From Breoghania sp. L-A4 (lineage in GTDB: Bacteria > Pseudomonadota > Alphaproteobacteria > Rhizobiales > Stappiaceae), in the NCBI RefSeq assembly GCF_003432385.1, contig NZ_CP031841.1, positions 3,387,579 through 3,451,578 of the forward strand: DNA of 64,000 nt, read 5' to 3'. The notes below the pieces were generated by a model. That model searched no databases. It saw only the letters and a list, made by a program, of their open reading frames with translations, and was not told the DNA's origin. Below are positions 1 through 10,750 of the stretch, piece after piece (positions within the stretch are counted from its first letter, which is position 1; every line of letters begins with the position of its first letter). A program made the position numbers and the translations under genes.

Positions 1-1
1 T

Positions 2-1028
2 CTGACCGACGACGTCAGCTTCAAACGAGACTTCAAGACCGTCGACAGCCACAGCCTCAGGCAGGCGCTGCGCTTCGTGCTGTCGCATACCGGGCTGAAG
101 GCCGGCCTGTCCGAGCGCTTCCAGGCGCTCGTCAATGTGGTGCGCAACAGCGACCGCTTCGCTCGCGAGCTGATTGAAAGCCGATGCCACCGCGGCGGCG
201 AAATCGCCCGCAAAATGCGGTTTTCGGAGGACGTCGCCGCGGGCATTCAGAACCTGGACGAACATTGGGACGGAAGCGGCCGTGCGCGAGATCCTCCACA
301 GGGCGGGGCGCTGGTTCGACCCCGCCCTTGCCGACGCGTTCGAGCACGTCGCCAAGGACCCGGAGTTCTGGCAAGGGCTTGCCGCCGACGATCTGCAGGA
401 GCGCATTTTCGATCTGGAACCGGCGCGTCACGCGATCACGCTGGACGAGGACTATCTCGACGACATCGCGCTGGCCTTCGCGCAAGTCATCGACTCCAAG
501 AGCCCCTACACCGGCGGGCACAGCGAACGGGTGACGCTCTACACCGACGTCATCGCCGAGCAACTGGGTGTTCCGGAGGAGCGTCGGCGCTGGCTGAGAC
601 GCGCGGCACTGCTGCACGACATCGGCAAGCTCAGTGTCTCCAACACCATCCTCGACAAGCCCGGCAAACTCGACGCGGACGAATGGGCGGCGATCCAGAT
701 GCACACAGTGCATTCGGAGAATATCCTGCAGCAGATTGATGCGTTCGAAGAGCGGGCATTTGTCGCCGCCGCGCATCACGAACGGCTTGACGGCAAGAGC
801 TATCCGCACGGCATCAGCGGGGATGACATCCGCTTCGAGACGCGGAGCATCACAACGGCCGACATCTTCGACGCCCTAACGGCAGACCGTCCCTACCGGT
901 TGGCGATGCCGCTCGACAAGGCGCTGTCGGTCATGGAGGAGATGATCGGCACCGCCATCGACGGCGCCTGCTACGCGGCGCTGATCAAGGGCCTGGTGGC
1001 GCGCGATGAACGCGTCGCGGCCGCCTGA
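2..1028 (+). pseudogene. HD-GYP-type phosphohydrolase, 5' end outside window, internal deletion with frameshift
   Basis: The 3' part encodes an intact HD-GYP domain with HDIGK near 619-633, a HHERLDGK motif near 775-800 and DIFDALTADRPYR near 865-900. These are the metal-binding signatures of cyclic-di-GMP phosphodiesterase-like proteins. Upstream, another frame encodes the family's first HD-like segment, ending in LDEHWDGSG at about 255-280. Homologues as I recall them continue with about 30 residues of the type PxGLxGExIPLxARI before an AAxREIxxRAGxWFDPAL segment. Here that stretch is missing and the sequence jumps frame at 272-283. The gene is therefore either a genuine deletion pseudogene or expresses only its HD-GYP half. 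The window edge cuts the N-terminus. Family assignment is firm; loss of function is inferred. Confidence 0.7.
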
Positions 1029-1056
1029 CGCCAGCAGACGCGAACGATACCGTTGC

Positions 1057-1437
1057 CTACTCCACGGTCACGTTGACCGCGTCCTCGTAGATCTCGACAC
1101 GAATCCAGACATTCGAGTTGACGATGCGCCGGGCCGCCCGTGGCTCGATGTAGCCGTTGAGGATCATCCGTTCCATCCGGGCGCGGTTCCTCGGCGAACC
1201 AAAGAAGCCATCCCCTTCGTCTCCGCGATCGCGAATACCGAAGCGATGATAATTCGCCCGGTCCTGCCGTACGATCTGCCACGGTTCGGTCAGGCGCGCG
1301 CCGCTGGAATTGTAGTGATCGTCTTCCCCGAGAAACGCCACATATTCGTCAAGCAGTTGCCCCTGCGCGCGACCCTCCGCCACGACGAAAAAGCTCCCCA
1401 TCAGTGCGGCCAGCACCATCAACCCCAAACGTTTCAT
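1057..1437 (-). CDS. Small secreted protein of unknown function
   Basis: 126 residues beginning MKRLGLMVLAALMGSFF, a typical Sec signal peptide with probable cleavage after AEGRAQ. The mature part is about 100 residues, rich in Arg, Asn and Tyr, with no motif I recognise. I chose the ATG at 1437 because GGAGAG precedes it and the encoded N-terminus is a signal peptide; an upstream in-frame start would add 22 residues that look non-coding. It is divergent from purL with about 200 bp between them and convergent with the HD-GYP gene. No function can be assigned. Confidence 0.7.
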   Translation of the reverse strand: MKRLGLMVLAALMGSFFVVAEGRAQGQLLDEYVAFLGEDDHYNSSGARLTEPWQIVRQDRANYHRFGIRDRGDEGDGFFGSPRNRARMERMILNGYIEPRAARRIVNSNVWIRVEIYEDAVNVTVE

Positions 1438-1645
1438 GCATCTCTCCAACACAGATAGTGGTTCATACCACGACATGTAGCGCACCGGGTCCACGGCTTT
1501 CATTGATCGGCGTCAACATGTGCGCCCCGCCGCCCGATTGCCTCGGCTTTCTTCTCCCATTCTCGCTTCCGATCTGCTACACCGTCGCGCAAATACGAAC
1601 TCAGGCGCCGGCCAAAATCCGGGGCCGCAGATTCTTCGGACGCCC

Positions 1646-3880
<2,235 letters not shown>

Positions 3881-3925
3881 GGGAACCGGACGACAGAAAT
3901 CAGAAGAAACGGGAGACAAGCCCCT

Positions 3926-4159
3926 ATGGCGATGGACGCGCGCGAAATCGAGACGATGATCAAGGCGGCGCTGCCGGACGCGAAGGTCGAAATACGCGAC
4001 CTGGCCGGCGATGGCGATCACTACGCCGCCGTTGTCACGTCCGAGGCGTTTCGCGGCAAGAATCGCGTGCAGCAGCACCAGATGGTCTATCAGGCGCTGA
4101 AGGGCAACATGGGCGGGCAACTGCACGCGCTGGCGCTGCAGACCTCCGCCCCGGACTGA
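3926..4159 (+). CDS. BolA/IbaG family protein
   Basis: 77 residues with the small BolA fold pattern: an N-terminal helix (IETMIKAALPDAKVEI), a central beta region, and the C-terminal segment RVQQHQMVYQALKGNMGGQLHALALQT with the conserved histidine used to bind Fe-S clusters together with monothiol glutaredoxin. The next gene is a CGFS glutaredoxin, the known partner, which supports a role in iron-sulfur trafficking. A purine-rich GGGAGA ribosome site lies about 10 bp upstream. Confidence 0.9.
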   Translation: MAMDAREIETMIKAALPDAKVEIRDLAGDGDHYAAVVTSEAFRGKNRVQQHQMVYQALKGNMGGQLHALALQTSAPD

Positions 4160-4233
4160 CACGCGGGCATTCGGCCTGCATACGGATCGACTTCTCCGGG
4201 CCTTGACCCCGGTGACATGAAAGGACGGAACAT

Positions 4234-4569
4234 ATGAGCGGAATCCAGGACTGGATCGGCAGCGAAGTGAAATCCAACGACGTCGTTGTTTTCATGAAGG
4301 GCACGCCGGCCTTCCCGCAGTGCGGGTTCTCCGGCCAGGTTGTGCAGATCCTCGATTACCTCGGTGTCGACTACAAGGGCATCAACGTGCTCGAGGACGC
4401 GGACCTGCGCCAGGGCATCAAGGACTTCTCCAACTGGCCGACGATCCCGCAGCTCTACGTGAAGGGCGAATTCGTCGGCGGCTGCGACATCATCCGCGAA
4501 ATGTTCCAGAGCCAGGAATTGCAGCCGCTGTTCGCCGAAAAAGGCATCGCCACCAGCCAGCCCGCCTGA
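4234..4569 (+). CDS. grxD: Monothiol glutaredoxin, CGFS type
   Basis: 111 residues. The monothiol active site CGFS has its cysteine at residue 30, within [34 protein letters not shown] carries the conserved cis-proline and glutathione-binding segments. Proteins of this class bind a [2Fe-2S] cluster with glutathione and pair with BolA proteins to deliver clusters or sense iron. The gene lies 74 bp after the BolA-like gene and is followed by a strong intrinsic terminator, so purL, bolA and grxD may form one transcription unit. Confidence 0.95.
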   Translation: MSGIQDWIGSEVKSNDVVVFMKGTPAFPQCGFSGQVVQILDYLGVDYKGINVLEDADLRQGIKDFSNWPTIPQLYVKGEFVGGCDIIREMFQSQELQPLFAEKGIATSQPA

Positions 4570-4607
4570 GGCCGACCACCGCGCGCAAGCGGCACCACAC
4601 ATCGACA

Positions 4608-4635
4608 GGGCCGGGCGGAAACGCCTGGCCCTTTT
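4608..4635 (+). terminator. Intrinsic terminator after grxD
   Basis: Ten-base-pair stem GGGCCGGGCG / CGCCTGGCCC with one G-T pair, a GAAA tetraloop and a following TTTT tract, 38 bp beyond the grxD stop codon. Confidence 0.85.
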
Positions 4636-4697
4636 CCATTCCCGGCACCGGTGCGATCATAGGGTCCACTACGACATCGGATTTCTGCGAATTGTAG

Positions 4698-4713
4698 TTA
4701 ACAAACACTTAAC
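4698..4713. promoter_or_regulatory. Candidate CtrA box
   Basis: TTAACAAACACTTAAC matches the CtrA consensus TTAA-N7-TTAAC exactly. It lies in the 400-bp gene-free stretch between grxD (ends 4569) and the small secreted protein at 4970, so the latter is the likely target. Apart from the grxD terminator and this box I see nothing else in that gap. Confidence 0.5.
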
Positions 4714-4969
4714 CGCAGAATAGGTCCGAAGTCCCGGAGCTTATTGGCGCCGCCCCCGTTGTCTGACCAGTGCGGAACCATCAATCCAGCCGCGCCCACC
4801 CGCTTCGATGACGCAAGGGTCGCGCAATACCAGCAGAATCGCCTAGCATGAACGGCAGATGAACGGCGGTTTCAGAGTTTGTGCAGTTGTTGCGGGGCAG
4901 GATGTCGCCAGATCCTTTGTACGGCGACTTCCCGCCACGTGGGGATCCTGGGATTGGGGAGCACATACC

Positions 4970-5251
4970 ATGAAGACAACAACGGCATGTCTTGGAGCGC
5001 TTGGCGCGCTGGCGCTGTTTTCGGTCGCCAACTCCACCGAACCCGACATGCGCCAGGTCCAGTGTCAGACGCTGATCATCTATATGCCCGTCTCCAGGCA
5101 AAGCGATGACGACATCTGCGCAGCCTTCGGCGGCCTTGCCGGAGCGGACAAGAACCCCGAACGCCCCAGCCTGACGATCCTGATCAAGAACCTGCCCGTA
5201 GGCGGCAATGAGGGCCTGCAACTGGCGGAACTGAGCAAGCCGCTCAAGTAA
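4970..5251 (+). CDS. Small secreted or periplasmic protein of unknown function
   Basis: 93 residues starting MKTTTACLGALGALALFSVA, which reads as a short signal peptide. The mature part contains two cysteines (VQCQT and DDICAAF) that could form a disulfide. The ATG at 4970 is preceded by GGGGAG; an upstream start would prepend 37 implausible residues. A perfect CtrA-type box lies about 260 bp upstream, making this a possible cell-cycle-regulated gene. No family recognised. Confidence 0.6.
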   Translation: MKTTTACLGALGALALFSVANSTEPDMRQVQCQTLIIYMPVSRQSDDDICAAFGGLAGADKNPERPSLTILIKNLPVGGNEGLQLAELSKPLK

Positions 5252-5297
5252 GGATCATCGCCCTTCTCGCCCGCCCTCAAGGCCGGCGCGCATGGAT

Positions 5298-6248
5298 CTA
5301 TCCAGCGGCGAACCGCCAGACGGCCCCCTTGGTTTCCACACGTCCCACACCCGGCCAGGGCAGATGATAGGCGACGATGCCGATCCTGTCGGTTGCGAGC
5401 CGGTCCAGGAGTGCAAGCCGCGTCTCCACCGCCTGATCGGGGAACTGGTCCATTCCGTAGTGCCAGCGCGGGTGTTCGAACGCCAGCACCTGGTGCGTCA
5501 GGGCGTCGCCGGTGATCATCACCTGCTCCGAACCGCTTTCAACCAGCACCGAACAATGGCCGATGGTGTGCCCCGGCGTCGGCACATAGTGAATGCCCGG
5601 CGCGATTTCAGCGTCCGGCGCCAGCCGCTCGGTCTTTTCCGCGATGGGCGAGAGATTGCGCTGCGCGCCGCTCACAAAGCCGTACAGAGCCTCAGGGACC
5701 TTGGAGGCGGCGTCTTCCGCCATCCAGAAATCCCACTCGTTCGCGCACATCGTATAGCTGGCGTTGGGGAACCGTTCGCTCTCGTCGAAATCGTCAATGA
5801 TCCCCCAGACATGATCGGGGTGCGCGTGGGTCAGAACCACCTTGGTAATCTCTGCGGGATCAATGTCGGCCTCGTCCATCCTGTCGACCAGGGCGCCGAG
5901 CGTGGCGAGAAAGTTCAGCCCGCCACCGGTATCCACCAGAATCAAGTCGTCCCCCGTGCGGATCAACGAAACATTGACCTGCGACGTGTGTCCGTTGGTC
6001 GGCAGCCCGGCTTCGGCAAATGCCTTCTTCACCTCGTCGATCGGAACATCGGGTGCGAGATTTGCAAGCGGCAACTCCATGTGACCATCGCTCAGAACAG
6101 TGATCTCCGCGTCGCCTACCGAGAACCTATGCGCAGGAGCGTCCGACGCCTGGACCCGTGTGCTCCGGGCGACCAGCACGGACGGCGCCAACCCCAGCAC
6201 AGCCGAGAGTTTCAGCAGCGATCGGCGATCGAGAACAAGTTTATCCAT
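5298..6248 (-). CDS. Metallo-beta-lactamase-fold hydrolase with Tat signal
   Basis: 316 residues. The start MDKLVLDRRSLLKLSAVLG contains a twin-arginine motif (DRRSLLKL), and an Ala-rich cleavage region ends near residue 35, so export folded to the periplasm is likely. The catalytic core shows LTHAHPDH (the HxHxDH zinc motif), the GHTIGHC histidine region and ITGDALTH. Lactonases, thiolesterases and related hydrolases share this layout, so the substrate is unknown. The ATG at 6248 was chosen over one 19 codons upstream because it places the Arg pair near the N-terminus. Confidence 0.85.
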   Translation of the reverse strand: MDKLVLDRRSLLKLSAVLGLAPSVLVARSTRVQASDAPAHRFSVGDAEITVLSDGHMELPLANLAPDVPIDEVKKAFAEAGLPTNGHTSQVNVSLIRTGDDLILVDTGGGLNFLATLGALVDRMDEADIDPAEITKVVLTHAHPDHVWGIIDDFDESERFPNASYTMCANEWDFWMAEDAASKVPEALYGFVSGAQRNLSPIAEKTERLAPDAEIAPGIHYVPTPGHTIGHCSVLVESGSEQVMITGDALTHQVLAFEHPRWHYGMDQFPDQAVETRLALLDRLATDRIGIVAYHLPWPGVGRVETKGAVWRFAAG

Positions 6249-6425
6249 GGCGATTGGGCTTCCCTGACTGTCGGGTTGCGGAACGTGCGCCGCAAACATA
6301 TTCAATCCGGAGAATATATGAAAACGCGTCCGCTGGAAAGGATGAAGCGGGCGTCAGGATATGGAAAACCAGCATGGGTGCAAGGAAGGGCTCGGGATCT
6401 GCAGCGGGTGAAAGCCGGCGACAGA

Positions 6426-7883
6426 CTAGCCGCGGAGCATCAGGCTTTCGCTCCACTCGCCTTCGTCCACGTCGCCGTGCACGCAGTTGCGGCCGTTCAG
6501 TTTAGCCTGATAAAGGCACTGGTCGCCCCGCGCCAGAAGGCTCTTGGGATTCTCGCCCTTGCGGAATTCGGCAACGCCGATGGACACGGTCACCGACACG
6601 CTCTCCTTGCGGTCCGCGCAGGCAATCCGGAGAGCCGCGATTTCCAGGCGCAGCCGCTCCGCCGTGATCATCGCGCCGTTCAGGTCGGTATCAGGCAGCA
6701 CAACGAGAAACTCTTCGCCGCCCAGCCGGCCGAGGCTGTCCGCCTCGCGGATCGTCGTCTTTGCCTGGGCGCAGATTCGCCGCAAGGCCTCGTCGCCGGT
6801 CTGATGGCCAAAGATGTCGTTGACACCCTTGAAGTGATCCACATCGATGATCAGCACCGAACAACAGCTTGTGTAGCGACCCAGCCGCACGTGCTCGCGC
6901 TGGACATCATCAAGGATGGCGCGGCGGGTCAGCACGCCCGTGAGCGAGTCGCGCGTCGCGAGTTCGAACAATTCCGCCTCGCGCAACTTCAGTTCGGTGA
7001 TGTCGACACGGAAACCGACTGTGGCGCCGGTGTCGGTCTTCTTCTCGTAAATGCGCAACCAGCGACCATCGGAGGTCTGCTGCTCCATCATTCCGGCCGG
7101 GTTGCGATGCCGCGTCAGACGATCCTGCAGCCACTCTTCCTCACGGCCCTCCGCATCGCGGTACTGGCCGGTCGCGATGGTCTCGCGCATGATCTCCTCA
7201 AAGGTCTTGCCGATCTTGAGGGAACCCGCGCTTTCTGAATAAAGCTCAAGCATTCTGGAATTGAAAACGGCGAGGCGATCGTCCTCGTCAAACAGAATGA
7301 AACCGTCAGGCAAAGCCTCGATGGCGTCAAACAGCCGGCGCCGGGCGTCTTCGGCCTCGCGCTTCGCGGCCTTGAGCTGCAACTCGTCCACAGCGATGCG
7401 CGACAGATCGACAAGGCTCTCCATCTGGCTCTCGTCGGCGCCAAGCGCCTCATAGTCGAAGACGCCGATTGTGCCGATGACGACGCCGTCGCTGTCGACC
7501 ATGGGGGCGCCGCAATAGGAACGGATGAAAGGCGCGTGACGGACGGAGGAACTGCGGCACAACTGCGTATGCGTGCGAGCATCGGCAATCATCAGCGGCG
7601 TGGTGTTGTGCAGAACGAAATCGCAGAAGGCCATGTCAGGCATGGCCTGATGTGGCTCAAGCCCCGACTCAGCTTGCAGGAGATGCTCGGTTCCGTCGAA
7701 CAGAGTCAAGATGGCGATCGGAGCACTAAAAATGCTGCGCGCCAGACGGACCAGCCTGCCGAACTGATCCTCGGCATCAATATGCCGGAGATGACGGGTC
7801 GCCAGATCACTTATCGCTTCAAAGCCGCGGGCATTCATCGACTTCGCAGCGCCACGATCCGAATCTGGCTGCAAAACCACCAT
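6426..7883 (-). CDS. GAF-PAS-GGDEF diguanylate cyclase
   Basis: 485 residues: an N-terminal GAF domain (roughly 35-170), a PAS domain beginning RRRLFDAIEALPDGFILFDEDDR (roughly 185-295), then a GGDEF domain starting RDSLTGVLTRRAI. The active-site motif is GGEEF, which is catalytically competent in this family. The product-inhibition I-site is present, as READ lies five residues before GGEEF. It should make cyclic-di-GMP in response to a small ligand or redox cue. A TTAA-N7-TTAA element lies about 70 bp upstream, suggesting CtrA input. Confidence 0.93.
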   Translation of the reverse strand: MVVLQPDSDRGAAKSMNARGFEAISDLATRHLRHIDAEDQFGRLVRLARSIFSAPIAILTLFDGTEHLLQAESGLEPHQAMPDMAFCDFVLHNTTPLMIADARTHTQLCRSSSVRHAPFIRSYCGAPMVDSDGVVIGTIGVFDYEALGADESQMESLVDLSRIAVDELQLKAAKREAEDARRRLFDAIEALPDGFILFDEDDRLAVFNSRMLELYSESAGSLKIGKTFEEIMRETIATGQYRDAEGREEEWLQDRLTRHRNPAGMMEQQTSDGRWLRIYEKKTDTGATVGFRVDITELKLREAELFELATRDSLTGVLTRRAILDDVQREHVRLGRYTSCCSVLIIDVDHFKGVNDIFGHQTGDEALRRICAQAKTTIREADSLGRLGGEEFLVVLPDTDLNGAMITAERLRLEIAALRIACADRKESVSVTVSIGVAEFRKGENPKSLLARGDQCLYQAKLNGRNCVHGDVDEGEWSESLMLRG

Positions 7884-7950
7884 AGTATCGCGCCCTATAC
7901 TGTCACAAATAACATCGCCTGAATCGTATTTCTACAATAAACTCACCAGG

Positions 7951-7966
7951 TTAATACCCCATTAAG
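7951..7966. promoter_or_regulatory. Candidate CtrA box upstream of the diguanylate cyclase
   Basis: TTAATACCCCATTAAG keeps both TTAA half-sites at the correct seven-base spacing and differs from consensus only in the final base. It is 68-83 bp upstream of the ATG at 7883. The 243-bp intergenic region otherwise contains only the rpsD terminator. Confidence 0.45.
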
Positions 7967-8050
7967 GCGTCAGCAATTGCCCTTATCAAATAAACCATAG
8001 GCGGCAATACATGCATCAACCCAAAATTGCTGCATCCTTCCGCAGCAGAG

Positions 8051-8083
8051 AAAAACAAAAAAAGGCCGCCCGTAGGCGGCCTT
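8051..8083 (-). terminator. Intrinsic terminator of rpsD
   Basis: Read on the minus strand, AAGGCCGCC and GGCGGCCTT pair around a four-base loop and are followed by a T-rich run (A7 and A5 on the plus strand, 8051-8063). It sits 44 bp after the rpsD stop. Confidence 0.88.
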
Positions 8084-8126
8084 GAATCTATTAGCGAATT
8101 CCGCCCGAAGGCGCCTCGCGAGCCTG

Positions 8127-8744
8127 TTAGCGCGAGTAGAACTCGACGACCAGGTTCGGTTCCATCATCACCGGATACGGCACGTCGGAGAATGCCGGCA
8201 CCGAAGTAAAGGTGGCGGTCATCTTGGAATGATCGGCCGTGATATAGTCCGGCACGTCGCGTTCGGCCAGTTGCACGGACTCGAGCACCAGCACCAGCTG
8301 CTTGGATTTCTCGCGAACCTCAATCACGTCGCCGGCCTTGACGCGGTAGCTCGGGATGTTGACCCGGCGGCCGTTGACGTTGACATGGCCGTGGTTGATG
8401 AACTGACGCGCGGCGAAGACGGTGGGCACGAACTTCGCGCGGTAGACAATGGCGTCGAGACGGCGTTCCAGCAGGCCGATCAGGTTCTCGGAGGCGTCGC
8501 CCTTCATGCGGGTCGCTTCCTCGTAGATCTTGCGGAACTGCTTCTCGAGAATGTTGCCGTAGTAGCCCTTGAGCTTCTGCTTGGCGCGCAGCTGCACGCC
8601 GAAGTCGGAGAGCTTGCCCTTGCGGCGCTGGCCGTGCTGGCCGGGACCGTATTCGCGGCGGTTGGCGGGGCTCTTCGGACGGCCCCAGATGTTTTCGCCC
8701 ATACGGCGATCGAGTTTATGCTTCGAAGACTGGCGCTTGGACAT
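8127..8744 (-). CDS. rpsD: 30S ribosomal protein S4
   Basis: 205 residues, the normal bacterial S4 length. The N-terminus [21 protein letters not shown] is the alphaproteobacterial form, and the S4 RNA-binding region ([40 protein letters not shown]) is complete. S4 nucleates 30S assembly by binding 16S rRNA. The gene stands alone, not in the alpha operon, as is usual in this class. A hairpin ACCGGCTTGCGCCGGT at about 8809-8824 lies in the 5' region. Confidence 0.97.
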   Translation of the reverse strand: MSKRQSSKHKLDRRMGENIWGRPKSPANRREYGPGQHGQRRKGKLSDFGVQLRAKQKLKGYYGNILEKQFRKIYEEATRMKGDASENLIGLLERRLDAIVYRAKFVPTVFAARQFINHGHVNVNGRRVNIPSYRVKAGDVIEVREKSKQLVLVLESVQLAERDVPDYITADHSKMTATFTSVPAFSDVPYPVMMEPNLVVEFYSR

Positions 8745-8991
8745 TCGCGTGGTCCTTGGGTTTGCTATCGTTATTGAAGGACACGCGCCCCTCCTCTGCG
8801 ATCCGGCCACCGGCTTGCGCCGGTCTTCAGACCGCTGACAGGAACAGCGGCGAAGCGTTCGCCACGTCCCACGGGTGCGTGAAAAATCAAACGGGCCGCA
8901 AGCGACCCGTCTGAACGTTGCTGATCTATTCCAACGCGGCCGGAATGTCAAACCATTGGAGTGACACTCCCGCCCGCGCCGGGATCAATTC

Positions 8992-10443
8992 TCAGTCCGC
9001 CGCGCCGTGACGCGAGGAGCCGCCGGAGGGGCGGCCGGAAGACCGGCCAGCACCGCCGCGGAACGGCTTGCTGCGGCCGCCGCCCGGGCGTTCAGCTCGG
9101 CCGCCTTCACCGCGTCCACCGTCACCACGCCCGCCTTCGCCGCGTCCGCCGTCTGCGAAGCGGCCCGCGCCCGGCGCGCCGTTGCGTCCCTGGCCACCGC
9201 CGCCGTTGCGACCCTGACCGCCACCGCCGTTGCGGCCCTGGCGATTACCACCGCCGCCATTGCGCTTGGGCGCCGTGAGGTTGCGGCTGGAAAACGTTGC
9301 GCGCGGATCGGTATCCGGATCGGCGCCCGGCATCAGATCGAGCGAGCGGCTGGTCAGCCGTTCGATGTCGCGCAGATAGATGTATTCTTCCGGAACACAG
9401 ATGGAGACGGCAATGCCCTCGGCGCCGGCGCGCGCCGTGCGGCCGATACGGTGGACATAAGTCTCCGGCACGTTCGGCAGATCATAGTTGACCACATGCG
9501 AGATGCCGTCGACATCGATGCCGCGCGCGGCGATATCGGTTGCCACGAGAACGCGCATGTTGCCGGTCTTGAAGCTGCCCAGCGCCCGCTGACGCTGGCC
9601 CTGGCTCTTGTTGCCATGGATGGCGGCGGCCTCGATGCCGTTGCGGCCGAGATCGCGCACCACCTTGTCCGCGCCATGCTTGGTGCGGGTGAAGACGATG
9701 GCCCGCGACACGCCGTCGCCCTTGAGCAGCCCGGAAAGCTGCTGCATTTTCTCCGGCGTCTGGGTGAAGATGACGCGCTGGTCGATCTTCTCCGCCGTGG
9801 AAGCCACCGGCGCCACCGACACCTTTTCCGGATTGGTCAGGAAGGCGGAGGCCAGGTCGGCGATCGTCTTGGGCATGGTGGCGGAGAAGAACAGGCTCTG
9901 CCGCTTGGGCGGCAGCATCTTCACCAGCCGCTTGAGATCGTGGATGAAGCCGAGATCCAGCATCTGGTCGGCTTCGTCGAGCACGAAATGGGTCAGCTCG
10001 TCGAGCCGCACCGCGCGGTTGTTGATGAGATCGAGCAGACGGCCCGGCGTCGCCACCAGGATGTCGGTGCCGCGTTCCAGCGCCCGGATCTGGCTGCGGA
10101 TGGACACGCCGCCGACGACGACCGCGGTACGCAGACGGACGTGGCGCGAATAGGTCTTCAGGCTGTCGTTGATCTGCTGCGCCAGCTCGCGGGTCGGCGA
10201 CAGGATCAGCGCGCGCGTGGTCTTGGGCTGCAGCGGACGGGTGTCTTCGCTCAGCATCTGGATCAGCGGCAGGCCGAAGGCGGCCGTCTTGCCAGTGCCG
10301 GTCTGGGCGACGCCCAGAAGGTCATGACCCTTCAGCAGCAGCGGGATGGACTGTGCCTGGATCGGGGTCGGGGTCTCATACTTCTCGTCGGCAAGCGCCT
10401 TCAGAATCGGCGCGCCGAGACCGAGATCGGTAAATTGTGTCAA
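8992..10443 (-). CDS. DEAD-box RNA helicase, RhlE-like
   Basis: 483 residues. Ordered helicase motifs are visible: Q motif YETPTPIQAQSIP, Walker A AQTGTGKT at residues 46-53, VLDEADQM, FFSATMP and the C-terminal HRIGRTARAG. The last 90 residues are a Gly/Arg tail of repeated GRNGGGGQ and GGRGEGGRG units, which usually adds non-specific RNA binding. It probably unwinds rRNA or mRNA structure during ribosome assembly or cold adaptation. The start codon is TTG at 10443 (no in-frame ATG nearby), with GAGAAG upstream. Confidence 0.92.
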   Translation of the reverse strand: MTQFTDLGLGAPILKALADEKYETPTPIQAQSIPLLLKGHDLLGVAQTGTGKTAAFGLPLIQMLSEDTRPLQPKTTRALILSPTRELAQQINDSLKTYSRHVRLRTAVVVGGVSIRSQIRALERGTDILVATPGRLLDLINNRAVRLDELTHFVLDEADQMLDLGFIHDLKRLVKMLPPKRQSLFFSATMPKTIADLASAFLTNPEKVSVAPVASTAEKIDQRVIFTQTPEKMQQLSGLLKGDGVSRAIVFTRTKHGADKVVRDLGRNGIEAAAIHGNKSQGQRQRALGSFKTGNMRVLVATDIAARGIDVDGISHVVNYDLPNVPETYVHRIGRTARAGAEGIAVSICVPEEYIYLRDIERLTSRSLDLMPGADPDTDPRATFSSRNLTAPKRNGGGGNRQGRNGGGGQGRNGGGGQGRNGAPGAGRFADGGRGEGGRGDGGRGEGGRAERPGGGRSKPFRGGAGRSSGRPSGGSSRHGAAD

Positions 10444-10750
10444 ATCGGGAAACTTCTCTGGGTTTCGGTCCCTTGGGACCGGTTGATCCAGCGGCGTGTC
10501 GCAAGGACTGCCCCGGACGGGTCGTTCGCCTGATTGCCGCGCTCACAAAGACCTTGGGGATCCTGGAGCGGTCCGCGCGGGTTCGAAAAGGCTTCGAACG
10601 GCAACCCGTTCCGTTTCAGCCGGAAAGCTCCGGCGATCACAGAACACGCGGTGACGATGGCGCCTTATGCCGGGAGGCGGGATGCAAAGTCAAGACAATT
10701 CGCTGCGGCGCAGCATTGCGCCGGACGCAGACGTCCGCGCGATTGCGCCC
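10444..10750. other. Gene-free stretch upstream of the helicase
   Basis: No protein-like reading frame is convincing here. A perfect seven-base-pair hairpin, CGGTCCC-TT-GGGACCG on the plus strand at about 10466-10482, lies 23-40 bases upstream of the helicase TTG start. It could influence translation of that gene. Confidence 0.4.

Noticed and set aside
5292-7238. A 648-codon plus-strand open frame
   Set aside because: It spans two clear minus-strand genes (metallo-hydrolase and diguanylate cyclase) and has no protein-family features.
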